Notes under the pieces: generated by a model
Told to the model about the DNA's origin: nothing
Database searches by the model: none
The model's input: only the letters and a program-made list of their open reading frames with translations
Program-made: the position numbers and the translations under genes
In this document: in pieces, positions 23,269-34,268 of the stretch
Layout: every line of letters begins with the position of its first letter
Numbering within the stretch: the first letter of the stretch is position 1
Source: Lineolata rhizophorae
Taxonomy: Eukaryota; Ascomycota; Dothideomycetes; Lineolatales; Lineolataceae
Assembly (NCBI GenBank): GCA_010093515.1
Contig: MU001670.1
Coordinates: 331,793-395,792, forward strand
DNA: 64,000 bases
Direction: 5' to 3'

Positions 23269-24768
23269 GCCTCCTCTGCTTGGAAATACGGAAAAAGGAA
23301 AGAAAAGTGATTAAAAAAAAACTGCAAAATCTATAAAAATTACAAAACACCAGCAAAAAGAAAAAACCCCAGCAAAAAAAAGAACCTTTAATGTTTAATT
23401 GTCGACAATGCCGGTTGGCTCCCCCCGGCTCGGGCAAATTTGGTAAGGAGTATGGATCACGGATCGGATAAACGGATACCTTTTTTTTTTTTTTTTTTTT
23501 TTGCTTTCTTCCTTTCTTGACAAGACCGGTTGGCTCCCCCCGGTGCACACGGTTCTTCAGCTTTTTTACAATGAAGGAGCATAACAAGTTCAAACGGTGC
23601 CTGATCAGATGGTTTCTTCTGCTTGCTTGCTTTGATATGTTTGTTCAATCGGGCCACCTCTTCAGTTTGCTTTTACCTTTTGTCCTTTGTTTCTTTCACT
23701 ACAAGACAAAGCTCTTTCTCCAACACGATGTTCGTTGAAGGCCAAAACTGATTTCCATGGCGCAACACAGGACCCGGGCCCTAGTGCGTAACTTACTCTC
23801 TTTGAAATGTGCATGATGCGTCTGCTTTGTGCTTTTCTCATTGGCTTGGCTGCTGGTAGATTGGCCGAGCAAGATAGAACTACCTTACAAAAAACTGTCA
23901 CTCGTTATAGTTGTAGTGCATAGATTGATTGTACTGTGATGTCCGAATGATTTGTGCCCACGCAACAGGTTCAATTGGTGCTAACAGAGACAATCTCCTT
24001 CCGGGAACTACACATGTGCCTTGAATCGTGCGTTTGGATGGCTTATCTAAGCAGATTAGGGTCTACATCATCTACGATCTGCAGATAGGTCCTTGGGACT
24101 GGGGTTGAAATAAAGAATTGTAGCACGGGCCTTGAAGGTGATCCTGAGGTATTCAACGCTTGTCCACTACAGAATGTGGTACGAAGTTTTCAAACAATTC
24201 TATATTGTTTAGGATCATATCTCAGATCCAAGCTTTGTGACCTCAACGTGTGCTCCCGGTTCTTCGGAGTTCAATCAATGTAAGACGTATAAATCGAGTA
24301 TTCTACAAGCCGATTTGAAGTTCTAACGGGCTGTTACCCTTGATGAAGTCCGAGCGATCGATGAAATATCATAGCTGCGTAGTTTGAAAACGTAACTTGC
24401 GGGAGCTAGATTGCTTCAACGTACAAATTGTTGTTCGAATTTTTTAAGAGCAGGTTCGTTGCGCATGCAAGTGCAGGGCCGTCGCTGCCCCGTAACGAAA
24501 ACAGAAAGCCACCCGCCCGCCCCAGGATCTATTTACAGCGAGCGGCGCTGCTCCAAGCGTGTGACAGACTCCCTGAGCGAAGATACAACGCCCTAATGGT
24601 AAGCCAGATCTCATGATCTCATTCAACACAGACAAACAAAAGCAGAGACGCCAACCCGCACGAGCGCGAGCCCCCCACGAACCCCACCCGCAGCCAAGCA
24701 GGCCTCGCCAGAAGCGCGCGCTCCGTCCCGGACCCGCCCGGGGCCTCACTACCCCCCCCTCCCCCTTC
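23103..24768. other. intergenic, convergent 3' ends, repeat-rich
   Basis: 3' flanks of the GNAT gene (+) and the metal transporter gene (-). It holds a (CT)n microsatellite at about 23238-23264, a run of 22 T at 23481-23502 and three copies of an 18-nt motif listed separately. No coding sequence was recognised. Confidence 0.5.
23140..23543 (+). repeat. three copies of an 18-nt motif
   Basis: CCGGTTGGCTCCCCCCGG occurs exactly at 23140-23157, 23411-23428 and 23526-23543, preceded in copies 1 and 2 by CAATG and in copy 3 by CAAGA. The spacings (271 and 115 nt) are irregular, so it is not a simple tandem. A related sequence, CCGGTGGCTCCCCCTGG, is found near 60058. Both ends carry CCGG, so a short hairpin is possible. 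Its origin is unknown. Confidence 0.8.
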
Positions 24769-26605
24769 TCAGAGCTCCTTCTTCCAGAAGTGCTCGGGCG
24801 CGTGGCTGGTCTCATAGTCGACGTGGACGTAGGCGCGCTCGACGTCCGGCAGCGACTCGAGCTTCGTCTGGAGCGCCTCGGCCACGTCGTGCGTCGCGCG
24901 CAGGCTGGCGGCCGGGTCCATGCAGATGTCGACCTCGACGATGAGGCGCGGGCCCGAGTGCCACGCGCGCACCGTGTCGAGCGCGAGGACCGAGGGCGAG
25001 TGGGTCATCGCTGGCGGGGGATGCGTTAGCGCCGGGCGAGGGGGAAGGGGGGGGGGGCCGGTGGGGTTTCCACGATAATTGTGGACGAGGTTCGTAGTAG
25101 CACTCACAGATGTAGGTGATGAGTTGCAAGGTGCTCGGGTCGGCCGTGACGCCGATCAGGAGCTGGAACTCGGACCAGGCCGTGCGGGACCAGAGCACGA
25201 TGATGATGAGAGACAAGGCGATGGCGCCCGTCGGGTCGATCCACCATTTCAACTTGCTGCCGCCGACGCTGGTCAAGATACCGAAGCCGTTGATGAGCAG
25301 ATCGTTGCGGTGGTCCTCCCACAGGATGCGCACTTGGCTGTACATGTTGCGCAGCGCGAAGCAGTAGAAGAACAACGTCAGCTTGGTCGAGAAGGCGATG
25401 GCGACGGCGATGACGGCAGGAAGGTGGAAGTTCTTAGTGTCCTCGTCGCTTCCGCCAACGAGGTCCTGCACCGACTGGACCACGATGAGGATGCTGACGG
25501 CGATCATAAGGAAGCAGAAGAAGATGTTGCCGGCCGTCTCGATGCGCGCCTTTCCCGAGGGGAACTTGCGCGGGTCGACGCGGTTGACGGCGCGGTTGCT
25601 CAAGATGAGCATGAGGTTGGACAAGGGGTCGAAGAGCGAGTCGGCCATGGTGGTGAAGAGCGAGAGCGAGCCAGAGCTAACGGCGGCGTACACCTGCAAA
25701 ACTGATAAGATGACATTTGCGGCGAAGGACCCGGTCACGGCTAACTTGAGCCGCAGCTCGTTCTCGCCGTGCGCCTCGCGCGCCTGTCGCACGTGCTCGT
25801 CCACGGGACGCAATAGTCGCTCGATGTTGGCGTTCTGGTTTTCGTAGAACCCCTGTATCTTGCGCGCGCGCCACTGCTTCTTTCGCCGGGACAAAAATCC
25901 GCTGCTCTCTTCATTGTTGGCACCTGTGCTCGGGGCCGCCTCCACGCCTGCTCCTCGACCCGCCTCTCTATTGTGCACCAACCCGCTGAGCAGACCCCCA
26001 GCGGCGCCGCCGTCTCTCTTCTTCGACGTGTTCGCCTTGATGTGCTCAATCTCCGACGCGCTCTTGAGATGGCTCGCTAGACGGTACGGATCGTTCTCGC
26101 TGGTGTAGGTCGGCGACTGTTGGTTCTCAACGTCTCTCGGAGTCACGGCACGCGCGCTCGTTATGGTCGGATGCCTGGATATCGGGTCGCTGAGGTCTGC
26201 CTCCGGCGGCACGGCCTCGTAAGCGGTGGTGGTCCCCAGCGTTGCAGTAGCGGCGTCATCGTCGCTGCCACGGTGGGAATAGTGCTCCATTGGCGCGGCA
26301 GTCGTTTCGTGCGTGGCCGCCGGCGTGGCGCTCACCGGGGACGTAGATACCGGGGCGGGCCTGGCGTTGTCGGCGGCTAGATTATCGTCGTTGCTGTCTC
26401 CGCCGACATGTCTCGCGCCTGACGCGGCTCTGCGATCTGAAACAGCACCACTGGCCAATCTGCCTCGCGCCGAGGCCGCCGACGAAGGGCGCGGGCTGGC
26501 GTTTCGGCTGCTCGAATCATGGTGGAACGGGTGCGGTCGGAAAGAGAGCGCATGGTGGAGGTCGGGATCTGGTGAGCGGCCGCTACCGGGTGGATTCGGA
26601 GGCAT
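24769..26605 (-). CDS. cation diffusion facilitator, Mn/Fe-like type
   Basis: Two exons, 26605-25108 and 25010-24769, with a 97-nt intron (GTGAGT..CCAG) and matching phase; 579 residues. The first ~230 residues are disordered and Ser/Ala/Thr-rich. A basic stretch (SRRKKQWRARKIQGFYENQN) precedes the CDF domain with about six membrane spans. TM2 carries the metal-site motif DSLFD (D-x3-D) and TM5 DLLIN (D-x3-N), rather than the H-x3-D of zinc-type members, pointing to Mn/Fe-type substrates. The C-terminal cytosolic domain is complete (SPSVLALDTVRAWHSGPRLI, HVDYETSHAPEHF). CDF proteins export divalent cations from the cytosol into organelles or out of the cell by proton exchange; membrane and metal cannot be fixed from sequence. 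Confidence 0.9.
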
Positions 26606-27322
26606 GGTTCAGATTGTCGAGGCAAGCGCTAGCGAATAATATCGTCCCCGGCGGAGCGATAATGATTAGTGGGAATGACACTGACATAAACGGCGGGAAG
26701 GCCTTACGCTGGTCCGTTTGCGAGAGATATTAATGGTGAACTACAGCGGTTGTGGCCTCGCGATCGTGGGCGAGGATAAGGGGATTCTTGGCCGGCGCAT
26801 GGAAAGCGCCCTGGGATTTGTTTCGGTGAGCTCCCAAAGGTTTAGACACGCGTCGCAGGTGCCGATTGCCGGCGAATTGGCGGGGTTGAGGTGGTGTGCC
26901 CAGCCAGCACGAAGCCACAGTGGCTGTGCGGCCCCCGGTTGTGACATTGTATCTACGTAGTTTTCCTTCGCGGTCAATTATGCAATTATGGGCTTGACGG
27001 GTTGGAATTGCCGAAAGTCTGTTAAATCTAGCGCGCTCAATGTTTACATCGACTTTGGCCTGATACTAACAATGAAGTAGCACGCTGCTGTTCAAGAACG
27101 CTCCTTCTGGGACACTGAAACCGGACTCGAGGCAACTCGAGCTTTTACCACTCAGCGCGTTCAAACAACCGAAAATCTCACTTCATATAGCGTCTTATCA
27201 TATAATCTTGGGGCGAATAAGTGCTTGTAGACTCCGCGACATTTCCACTACCACTACTACTATAAAATGGCAGCTGGACTTTTCAACTCAAGCTCCCTAA
27301 ATGCGGTAGCTGGTGGATCAGA
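26606..27322. other. intergenic
   Basis: Promoter of the metal transporter gene (-) and 3' flank of the GFA gene (-). No coding sequence or repeat was recognised. Confidence 0.5.
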
Positions 27323-28279
27323 CTAGCGCATGGATTTTATTTGCGCGGATTCTAAAGAGCTTTCAATGAAGCCTGGCTTGTTTTCTGTAAAGACTTCAAC
27401 AGACGGCGACAAGTCGTCAAGCCTGGCACAGATACAGTCAATGGCACGAATTAGCAATCTTCATCACTTATGAAAGCTCACCAACTATGCGCGTGGAACG
27501 ACTCGATCCTCCGACACTTCCTTCATAATGAGCAAAGCAAGAATGTCAACTTACCCTCCTTCAAAAAGTACCGCTCTCACACTCCACCTCCTTTCGCCTT
27601 TGGGGTCGCCCGCTTCATTGTAGCAGTGGCATCCGCACCTGCTGCAGAAGAACTTGTTCTTCGGGAACCCGCTCTTTGTGTCCTCGTGAACCCATGACCG
27701 CAGAAGGTTCTCCGGATCATCTACGGGACATTGGCTCGCGGGAAACACTGCACCCTGCGTGAACTAAAATCAGTCTGCACGAACAAATAAAGCGAGGAAG
27801 CCAAGTGGGAGGGTGAAAATGATGCTTCTTGGCGCCGAGGAGCTACTGGAGGCGAGCCATCGACATACCACTTGCGCGACTCCCCCCGAATTGGCCCTGC
27901 AGTGACTGCAGTAACATAATGCGACTAGTCTGGGTTCCCCAGAAACAGTCATTTTGACACTGCCACACAGGCATTTGCCGTGCCGCACTCTGCTCGCAGC
28001 GTCTTTGGACGGTTCGGAGCTAGAATTTGCCATGGTTGGTGACGCACGAAACTCGCGCGTCTGGTGGCAACTGATGGGGTTTGCGGCGCGACTTGTCAAC
28101 GCTGGGCGATTGCTGGGCGACGGGAGTCGGTGATCCTGTTTGGCGGAAGAGGTAAGACGACTGCTTGGAGACAGGAGCGGCGAGAATTCCGCGCGACTAA
28201 AAGGTCCGATTGCGGGGCGCGCGCTGGGGGAAGCAAGTGCGCAATTGCGAAGGATGCGAGCGACCATGCTTCCAATCAA
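27323..28279 (-). CDS. GFA/CENP-V-fold zinc protein, probably mitochondrial
   Basis: Three exons (28279-27869, 27754-27555, 27422-27323) with introns of 114 and 132 nt and agreeing phases; 236 residues from the first ATG. The GFA (glutathione-dependent formaldehyde-activating-like) fold shows its zinc cysteines: HGKCLCGSVK, LCYCSHCRANSGG and FFCSRCGCHC. The family's ENLLRSWVHEDTKSGFPK segment is also intact. The reaction is unknown for most members. Residues 1-82 are rich in Arg/Ser/Ala with a single Glu and end TREFRASPT, which looks like a mitochondrial presequence with an R-x-F-x-x-S cleavage context. A second ATG at 28033 (MANSSSEPSK) would give a 154-residue protein without it. I favour the longer form but cannot exclude the shorter one. 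Confidence 0.82.
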
Positions 28280-28857
28280 TGTGGTAGACGTGTAGCTAAC
28301 TACGCCGCCATTTCGCGGGTATCCAACTTCGAGGTGTTCTTATAGGCTTCCAACGGAGTCCCACTAATGGGAGGAAATACGAGCGGGAGAGATTACAAGG
28401 TCTATTTTAGCCCTTTTGAGATCGGCGCGGAGTGTCAGTCGAATACCAACTCCGTACGGAGTACATACATACATACTACGTAGGTCAGGTTGAGCCCGTC
28501 CCAGTCATCCTTGCCCGGGAATAACAAAGTTTCCCGTACAGGCAAAAGGCCGCAGGGCTGAGCACGAGCGCGTAGCAACTGGCACGGATGGCGGGCGTCC
28601 CCGCATGGGCGTTTAAATACGCTACTATGTTATCGTCGATAACGCTAGCGTACGGGATACATTACGTCGCGTCCCCAGATCTTCCCAAAAGCTACCGGCA
28701 AACCCTGCCTGGAGAAAATTCAACCTTCAACAAACGCGCCGTTCTACTGGTCCTTTCTCTCTGTCCCGCCCGTCCTTTGCGCGCCCTTCCAGTTGCTGCC
28801 GGATTCTTAGCTTGAGGGATCTATTTAGGCCTTCCGTCTCGCCCAACGCTCCGCGTA
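28280..28857. other. divergent promoter region (GFA / pus7)
   Basis: 578 nt between two divergently transcribed genes. It holds a 14-nt perfect palindrome, ACTCCGTACGGAGT, at 28449-28462, followed by a short (ACAT)n run. A 75-codon frame at 28588-28815 shows no family features and is left out. Confidence 0.5.
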
Positions 28858-31530
28858 ATGGCTCCCCCGCGCAAACGCGCGCGCCCAGAGGGGTCTACGC
28901 CCGAATCGGCGCAACCGCAACTCGGCTCTCCCAAAGAGCCGGACGATCAATTGCAAAACGTAAGTGCCAATTGTCCACTCTATAAAAGCTATGAATTTCG
29001 TTCTAGCAGTGACGGGTAGGAACGAATCACGGTCCCATTGACCATGACGGAACAAGTTCCGTCGTCGGAGGCCGAGAAGGAGGCACGCGCTGGAATCACG
29101 GCGTACGCGCGGCCTGATATGAGAGGATTTCAAGGCGTCGTAAAACATAGGTTAGTGGTTCCTCGCCGCGTAAGACGTTCTTTGCGATGTTTGCCTCTCC
29201 GGGGCGTCGCGTAAACATAGACTGAAATTTGGCTTTCGAAGGTACACCGACTTCCTTGTCAATGAGATTTCTCCCTCCGGGTTGGTTTGGCGCCTCGAAA
29301 ATGTCCTTGGTGTAAAGCCAAAGAGCAAGCGAGATCCGACGACAGATGCACCGAGCATGGATACTAGCAGTGCTGGACGCGCGCAGGGGGAGGGCACGAC
29401 CGAAAACGCTGTCTCCAAACCCATGGCTCAAGCAACGCCGGACACAAATGTAATGAATCAGGGCCCCAATACCAATACCGCGTTCAATCCGGAGGACGAG
29501 ATAATGACCGATCTTCAGGCACTCACAGTATCCCCTGACGAACAGGTAGCTGCTCCCACAGCCAAAGACATCGATTTCAAGGTATGTATACTACTCAACA
29601 TGTCGAATCGCGGATGCTAACAAGCCATAAATAGTTGGCGCCTGCAGATAGAGCAAGACTTGAATCTTTGTTTGGTAAAGAAACCGCGACCGCCATTAAA
29701 GACCTATACCACGACGTCCTCAAATACCCCAATCGCAAGGCAAAGTTTCACGCAACCATCTTCCTTGATCCCATTGATGACAAGGATGAGCGCACGGATG
29801 CTCACAAGATCATCCGTCAGCTTTTTGGATCGCGTCTTGAAACCATTACTGGATCGGATAACTCGATCAAGATTGGAGCGGCACTCCCTGGACAACAAAA
29901 GGGTGATAGTCAACCGCGAGGCAGGATCGGCTGGGAGGAGCTTGGGGGAGACTTCCTTCACTTCACCCTGTACAAAGAAAATAAGGACACCATGGAGGCG
30001 CTCTCATTTCTAGGCTCCAAGCTCAAAACCGGCCAGAAGCGATTTGAAGTGGCTGGGACCAAGGATAGGCGCGCTGTGACGACGCAACGCATAAGCATTT
30101 TCCGCCAGACAAAGGAGAGTTTAGCCAAAATCGCACCGCAACTGAACAATGCCTATATTGGCGATGCTACGTACCGACCCCGCGGCCTGCAACTGGGCGA
30201 ACTAGCGGGCAACGAGTTTACCATAACAATCCGCGATTGCCATTTCCCTGGAGAGGAGGGCATGACTATAGATCAGAGGATGCAACTGGCAGACGATGTT
30301 GTGAAGCCTGCAGCCTGCTCGCTTGAAACCGAAGGTTTTATCAATTACTTTGGATTACAACGTTTCGGAACGTTCGCCTACAGCACGGACAGCATTGGCA
30401 TAAAGATACTCCAGGGTGACCTGCGCGGTGCTATTGAGAAAATACTTTCTATCAGCCCGACTGCCATGGCTGCTGCGCGTGCCTACGATGCCAACGATGA
30501 AGTGAGGCCAAAGGACTTCCCCCTTGTCTCATACGATGACCGCCAACGTGCTCTCGCGATATACACTTGGCACCGCGACGGCAACTCAAAGAAAGCCCTA
30601 CAAATACTTCCCCGCAAATTCGGCGCTGAAGCTGCCATCATCAATCATCTGGGTTATAGAAAAGGCAATGCAGACCCTAATGATCCGAGTTCGTTTCCTA
30701 CCCGCAAGGATTACCAAGGTGCTCTGGTACACATACCGCGTCATACGCGTACTATTTACATGCACGCATACCAGAGCCTGGTCTGGAACGTCGCGGCAGC
30801 GGAGCGGTGGAATCGGCTGGGCCCCAAAGTCATTGAGGGCGACCTGGTCCTTGTGAGGGAAGCGAGACTTAAGGTCAAAGACGAAGATGGAGACACAAAA
30901 ATGGAGGACGAAGTCGATGAATCCGGTGAGCCCATTGTGCGTCCCGCTGAAGGCGATCGTGCCATAAGCGGCGGGCGTCCTGGTGGAAAAGGAAAAGGGA
31001 AGGAGAGCGATGACAACTTTGAGCGCGCACGCCATGTAACCGCCGAGGAGGCTGCCAGGGGAGTCTTCAACATCTACGACGTCGTTCTTCCGTTGCCTGG
31101 CTGGGACGTCTTGTACCCGAACAACGAGATCGGCGAATTTTACCGAGAGTTCATGGGTAGCGACCGCGGCGGCGGGCTCGATCCGTACAACATGAGGCGT
31201 AAGTGGAAGGACGCAAGCCTGATGGGTAACTATAGGAAGGTTTTCGCGCGCGCCAAGAACGTCGAATACGAACTGAGAGCCTACGGTAACGGACCGCGTG
31301 GCGACGAGGAGCAATTTGTCCCCACCGACGTGGACAGGCTCGGAATTGAGCGCGATGCGAAATTCGGGTTTGCCGGCGATGGCAAAGCCACCGAGAGCGA
31401 AGGTGGTCCGACCAAAGTTGCTGTTATCCTGAAGCTCCAGCTAGGCGTTTCGCAGTACGCGACTATGGCTATGAGGGAGATCATGAAGGGTGGTGGCGTG
31501 CCCTACCAGCCCGAGTATGCTGGTCGTTAA
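28858..31530 (+). CDS. pus7: tRNA/snRNA pseudouridine synthase Pus7 (TruD family)
   Basis: Four exons (28858-28959, 29020-29150, 29242-29581, 29635-31530) with introns of 60, 91 and 53 nt and CTGAC/CTAAC branch sites; phases agree, 822 residues. A basic N-terminus (MAPPRKRARPEG) is followed by the Pus7 opening motif ending GFQGVVKHR/YTDFLVNEI across the second intron. The TruD catalytic motif AGTKDRRAVTTQ places the catalytic Asp near residue 335. Later landmarks are NYFGLQRFG and HAYQSLVWN. TruD/Pus7 enzymes isomerise uridine to pseudouridine in tRNAs, U2 snRNA, 5S rRNA and mRNA in the nucleus and cytoplasm. An acidic, Lys/Gly-rich insert (about residues 610-660) interrupts the TRUD insertion domain. 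Confidence 0.93.
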
Positions 31531-32950
31531 ATGCCGTTTGTGAGCATCATAGGGGAAGCTACTCGAGGGCAAATAATCGACTATTTCTACCTCACCCCAA
31601 CACAAACTCGGTTGACGGCTTTAAACAAGTGGCGCTGGCGGCGATGAGAGCTCCTTGAGCCTGGATTACATGGACGGATAGGTATTATTACCACGGTGAG
31701 CGACTGGCTTCAAAACAACTGTAATATATTCTGTAGAGCAGTAAATACTGCAGCCCAGGGTAGAAAGCGAAGACCGGAAACATTCTCATCAATACTATTG
31801 CGCCGGGTGCTCGTGACGCTTTGCTCCGCATTCCGAAGACCGGATTACACAACTACGCCGATGGTGTTTAGAATGTACCGGGGGAAGTCGCTGACCTGCC
31901 TTCGGGTTTATGTTAGCGGTAAGGAGAGATTCCTGCAGCGTAGAACCGGTGTCGCATAAGAACAAGATGGGTCAGGTTAAAAGTTGGGAAGGTTATCCAC
32001 ATGGCTGATTCGGAACAGGTCTGTGAAATTGCTTGTTTCATCACTTTGCGAAGAAGAGGTAGAACGCGAGCGGTAGAGGAAGCGACTACATACCTCTTGC
32101 CAGTCCAACTTACCAAGAATATGAAGAACCTAGGAACGGGGGTATTGCGGTTATGACATATGGTCAGCGCGCTTCATGAAGTTTCCTGCCAAATGTGCGG
32201 AGGCTCCAGGCATCCATCTTGTTGCGGAAGCTAAAATTTCGACCACGCGTTGCGGAGGACCCGGCCTAACAATGACCCGAGGCCGACGCCGAGCGACACC
32301 TTAGATAAGCGCATTCTTGGCTAAGCACGGAGTGCGTAGTAGCTAGAACAACTCCTACGCCTAGCAGCGCCTGGACCGTCGGTGAGGTCGGGCAATCGGC
32401 GAGATTAGTAGCCGATATCGCCACACCTTGGCGTGGCTTGCCCCGACTGCTGACGCCACTCGTCCTGTCAGTGGCCCTCACTCGACTCGGCCATCAGGCA
32501 GACGCACCCTCTGCCGGTTGCTGCACACCACTTTTGTGCCATAACGCGCAGAGAACGCGTGGCTAACCTGGCGCGTTCCCCGCCTTTCTAGTAGCTTCTT
32601 GTGTTTTCTCAGAGCTGATTTGCTGCATTTCTAAGTCACTGTCTCTGCACAAAGAGGAGTCATGGCGCGCCAAGCGAGGAGCTCACGCAATGACAAACGC
32701 GTATCTGAGGGGCGGCCGGTATACGTACGCCGGTAGGTGCCTTGGTGAAGTACTCAGGTACTGGGGGAGGGGCAAAAGGAGGTAGCCGTAGATTTCTATT
32801 TAAGACAGCTTTCAGCCGCAGATTTTATTTTGTTCTCTGCATCACAGTTCCAGTGATATTACCACTTCCATCAAAAACAAACTCAGTCAACCTCCTCTTT
32901 CTATCGAAAAATCATTCCTACAAAACGCTATAACAGCTCCGAAGTCACTC
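31531..32950. other. intergenic; HSP20 promoter
   Basis: 3' flank of pus7 and promoter of the HSP20 gene. No other gene was recognised. The promoter elements are listed separately. Confidence 0.5.
32708..32803 (+). promoter_or_regulatory. STRE-like pair and TATA-like element of the HSP20 gene
   Basis: Two AGGGG stress-response-element cores lie at 32708-32712 and 32768-32772. A TATA-like TATTTAA at 32797-32803 sits about 150 nt before the start codon. This layout fits Msn2/4-type stress control known from yeasts. A clear heat-shock element (alternating GAA/TTC) was not found, so the regulator is uncertain. Confidence 0.4.
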
Positions 32951-34006
32951 ATGCCTTCTCTCCAGTACATCAACCAAACTGCCCCCTTCTGGGACTTCGT
33001 CGCCAGCCTCGAAGACCAAGGCATGAATCACCCATTCTTCGCATCCCGCCGCGAGGGCGGCGATGCCAACAACAACGACAGCAATAACAACAACCAAGAG
33101 GGTCGCGCTTCCTTCGCCGGCTCCTTCGCCGCCCCCTTCGCCGGTCCCTGGGGCGGCGGCGGCCTCTCTTTCGGCGGCCACTGGGCCCACCCTCCCCACC
33201 ACGGCCCTCACCCTCACCCGCACCCGCACCACTACCGCGGCGGCTGGCACGGCGCGCCTCCGCACCGCGGCCGCAACGCCGCTCCCGGCGAGGCTGTCAA
33301 CGAGAACGCCGCCGACCCGCCCGCCTACGACGAGGGGGCTGCCTCGGAGAAGGAGCGCGACGGCGAGGCTGCCGGGCCGGCCAACGAGAAAGCCCGCGCC
33401 TCCGACGGCGACAACACCGACGCCCAGGACGGCGGCCCCGCGCACCCGCGCTGCCACCGCGGCCGCTTCGGCGCCCGCGGCGCGGGCGGCTGCGGCCCGC
33501 GTGGCCGGGGCCGTCGCGGCGGGCCCTGGGCCTTCGGCGGGCCCTTCGCCATGATGGGCGGGCCCAACGGCCTCGCCGAGTTCCTGCAGAACAACGTGTT
33601 CGGGGCTGGTGCGGCGGGGCCCGAGAGCGGGGCCAAGGAGGGCGCGGCCGCCGACTTCACGCCCGAGGCCGACGTGTTCGACACGCCGGCCGCGTTTGTG
33701 GTGCATATCTCGCTGCCGGGCGCGGCCAAGGAGGACGTCGATGTCTCGTGGGACGCGGAGAAGAGCGAGCTGCGCGTCGCCGGCGTCGTGTATCGCCCGG
33801 GCGACGAGGAGCTTTTGAAGACGCTCGCTATGGATGAGCGCAAGGTTGGCCCGTTCGAGAAGAAGGTGCGTCTTGGCAGCAGGGCGAACCCGGCCAACGT
33901 GGACGTCGAGGGCATCACCGCCAAGTTGGAAAACGGCGTGTTGAGGGTCGACGTGCCCAAGCTAGACGGGGAGTACGTGGAGGTCCGAAAGGTCGATGTC
34001 GAGTAA
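32951..34006 (+). CDS. small heat-shock protein (HSP20/alpha-crystallin), long form
   Basis: Single exon, 351 residues. It starts [17 protein letters not shown], a usual opening for this group. The central ~150 residues are a Gly/His/Pro/Ala-rich insert ([10 protein letters not shown]) with many Glu/Asp/Arg residues. The alpha-crystallin domain occupies about residues 228-350: [45 protein letters not shown] and [20 protein letters not shown]20 proteins are ATP-independent holdases that bind unfolding proteins in large oligomers. The His-rich insert might also bind metal, but that is speculation. Upstream STRE-like elements suggest stress induction. Confidence 0.9.
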   Translation: MPSLQYINQTAPFWDFVASLEDQGMNHPFFASRREGGDANNNDSNNNNQEGRASFAGSFAAPFAGPWGGGGLSFGGHWAHPPHHGPHPHPHPHHYRGGWHGAPPHRGRNAAPGEAVNENAADPPAYDEGAASEKERDGEAAGPANEKARASDGDNTDAQDGGPAHPRCHRGRFGARGAGGCGPRGRGRRGGPWAFGGPFAMMGGPNGLAEFLQNNVFGAGAAGPESGAKEGAAADFTPEADVFDTPAAFVVHISLPGAAKEDVDVSWDAEKSELRVAGVVYRPGDEELLKTLAMDERKVGPFEKKVRLGSRANPANVDVEGITAKLENGVLRVDVPKLDGEYVEVRKVDVE

Positions 34007-34268
34007 AGGCAACTGGATCCGGATCAGGAATGTTTCAATATCTATGGGGGCGCTTGTTTGGCATTGATATCTTCTAAGCAATGAATTAGTAGTGGGAATC
34101 TTGAATCTTTTTAGCAAGACCATGGACTCTGCAGTGAACTTTCGCGTGAACTTTGCTTGAATCTTCAGCCGAATACATTGAAAACATGACAATACTGATG
34201 ACACCGATAGACTGGCTCAAATGTTGGACCAGGAGGCAATTATAAAACACTACTTGGTCGTAGGTCAT

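Noticed and set aside
28588-28815. 75-codon frame in the GFA/pus7 promoter
   Set aside because: No domain; could be an upstream frame in a leader, but nothing supports translation.
32586-32598. TTC..TTC spacing as a possible heat-shock element upstream of HSP20
   Set aside because: The intervening inverted GAA unit is missing, so it does not meet the element's consensus.
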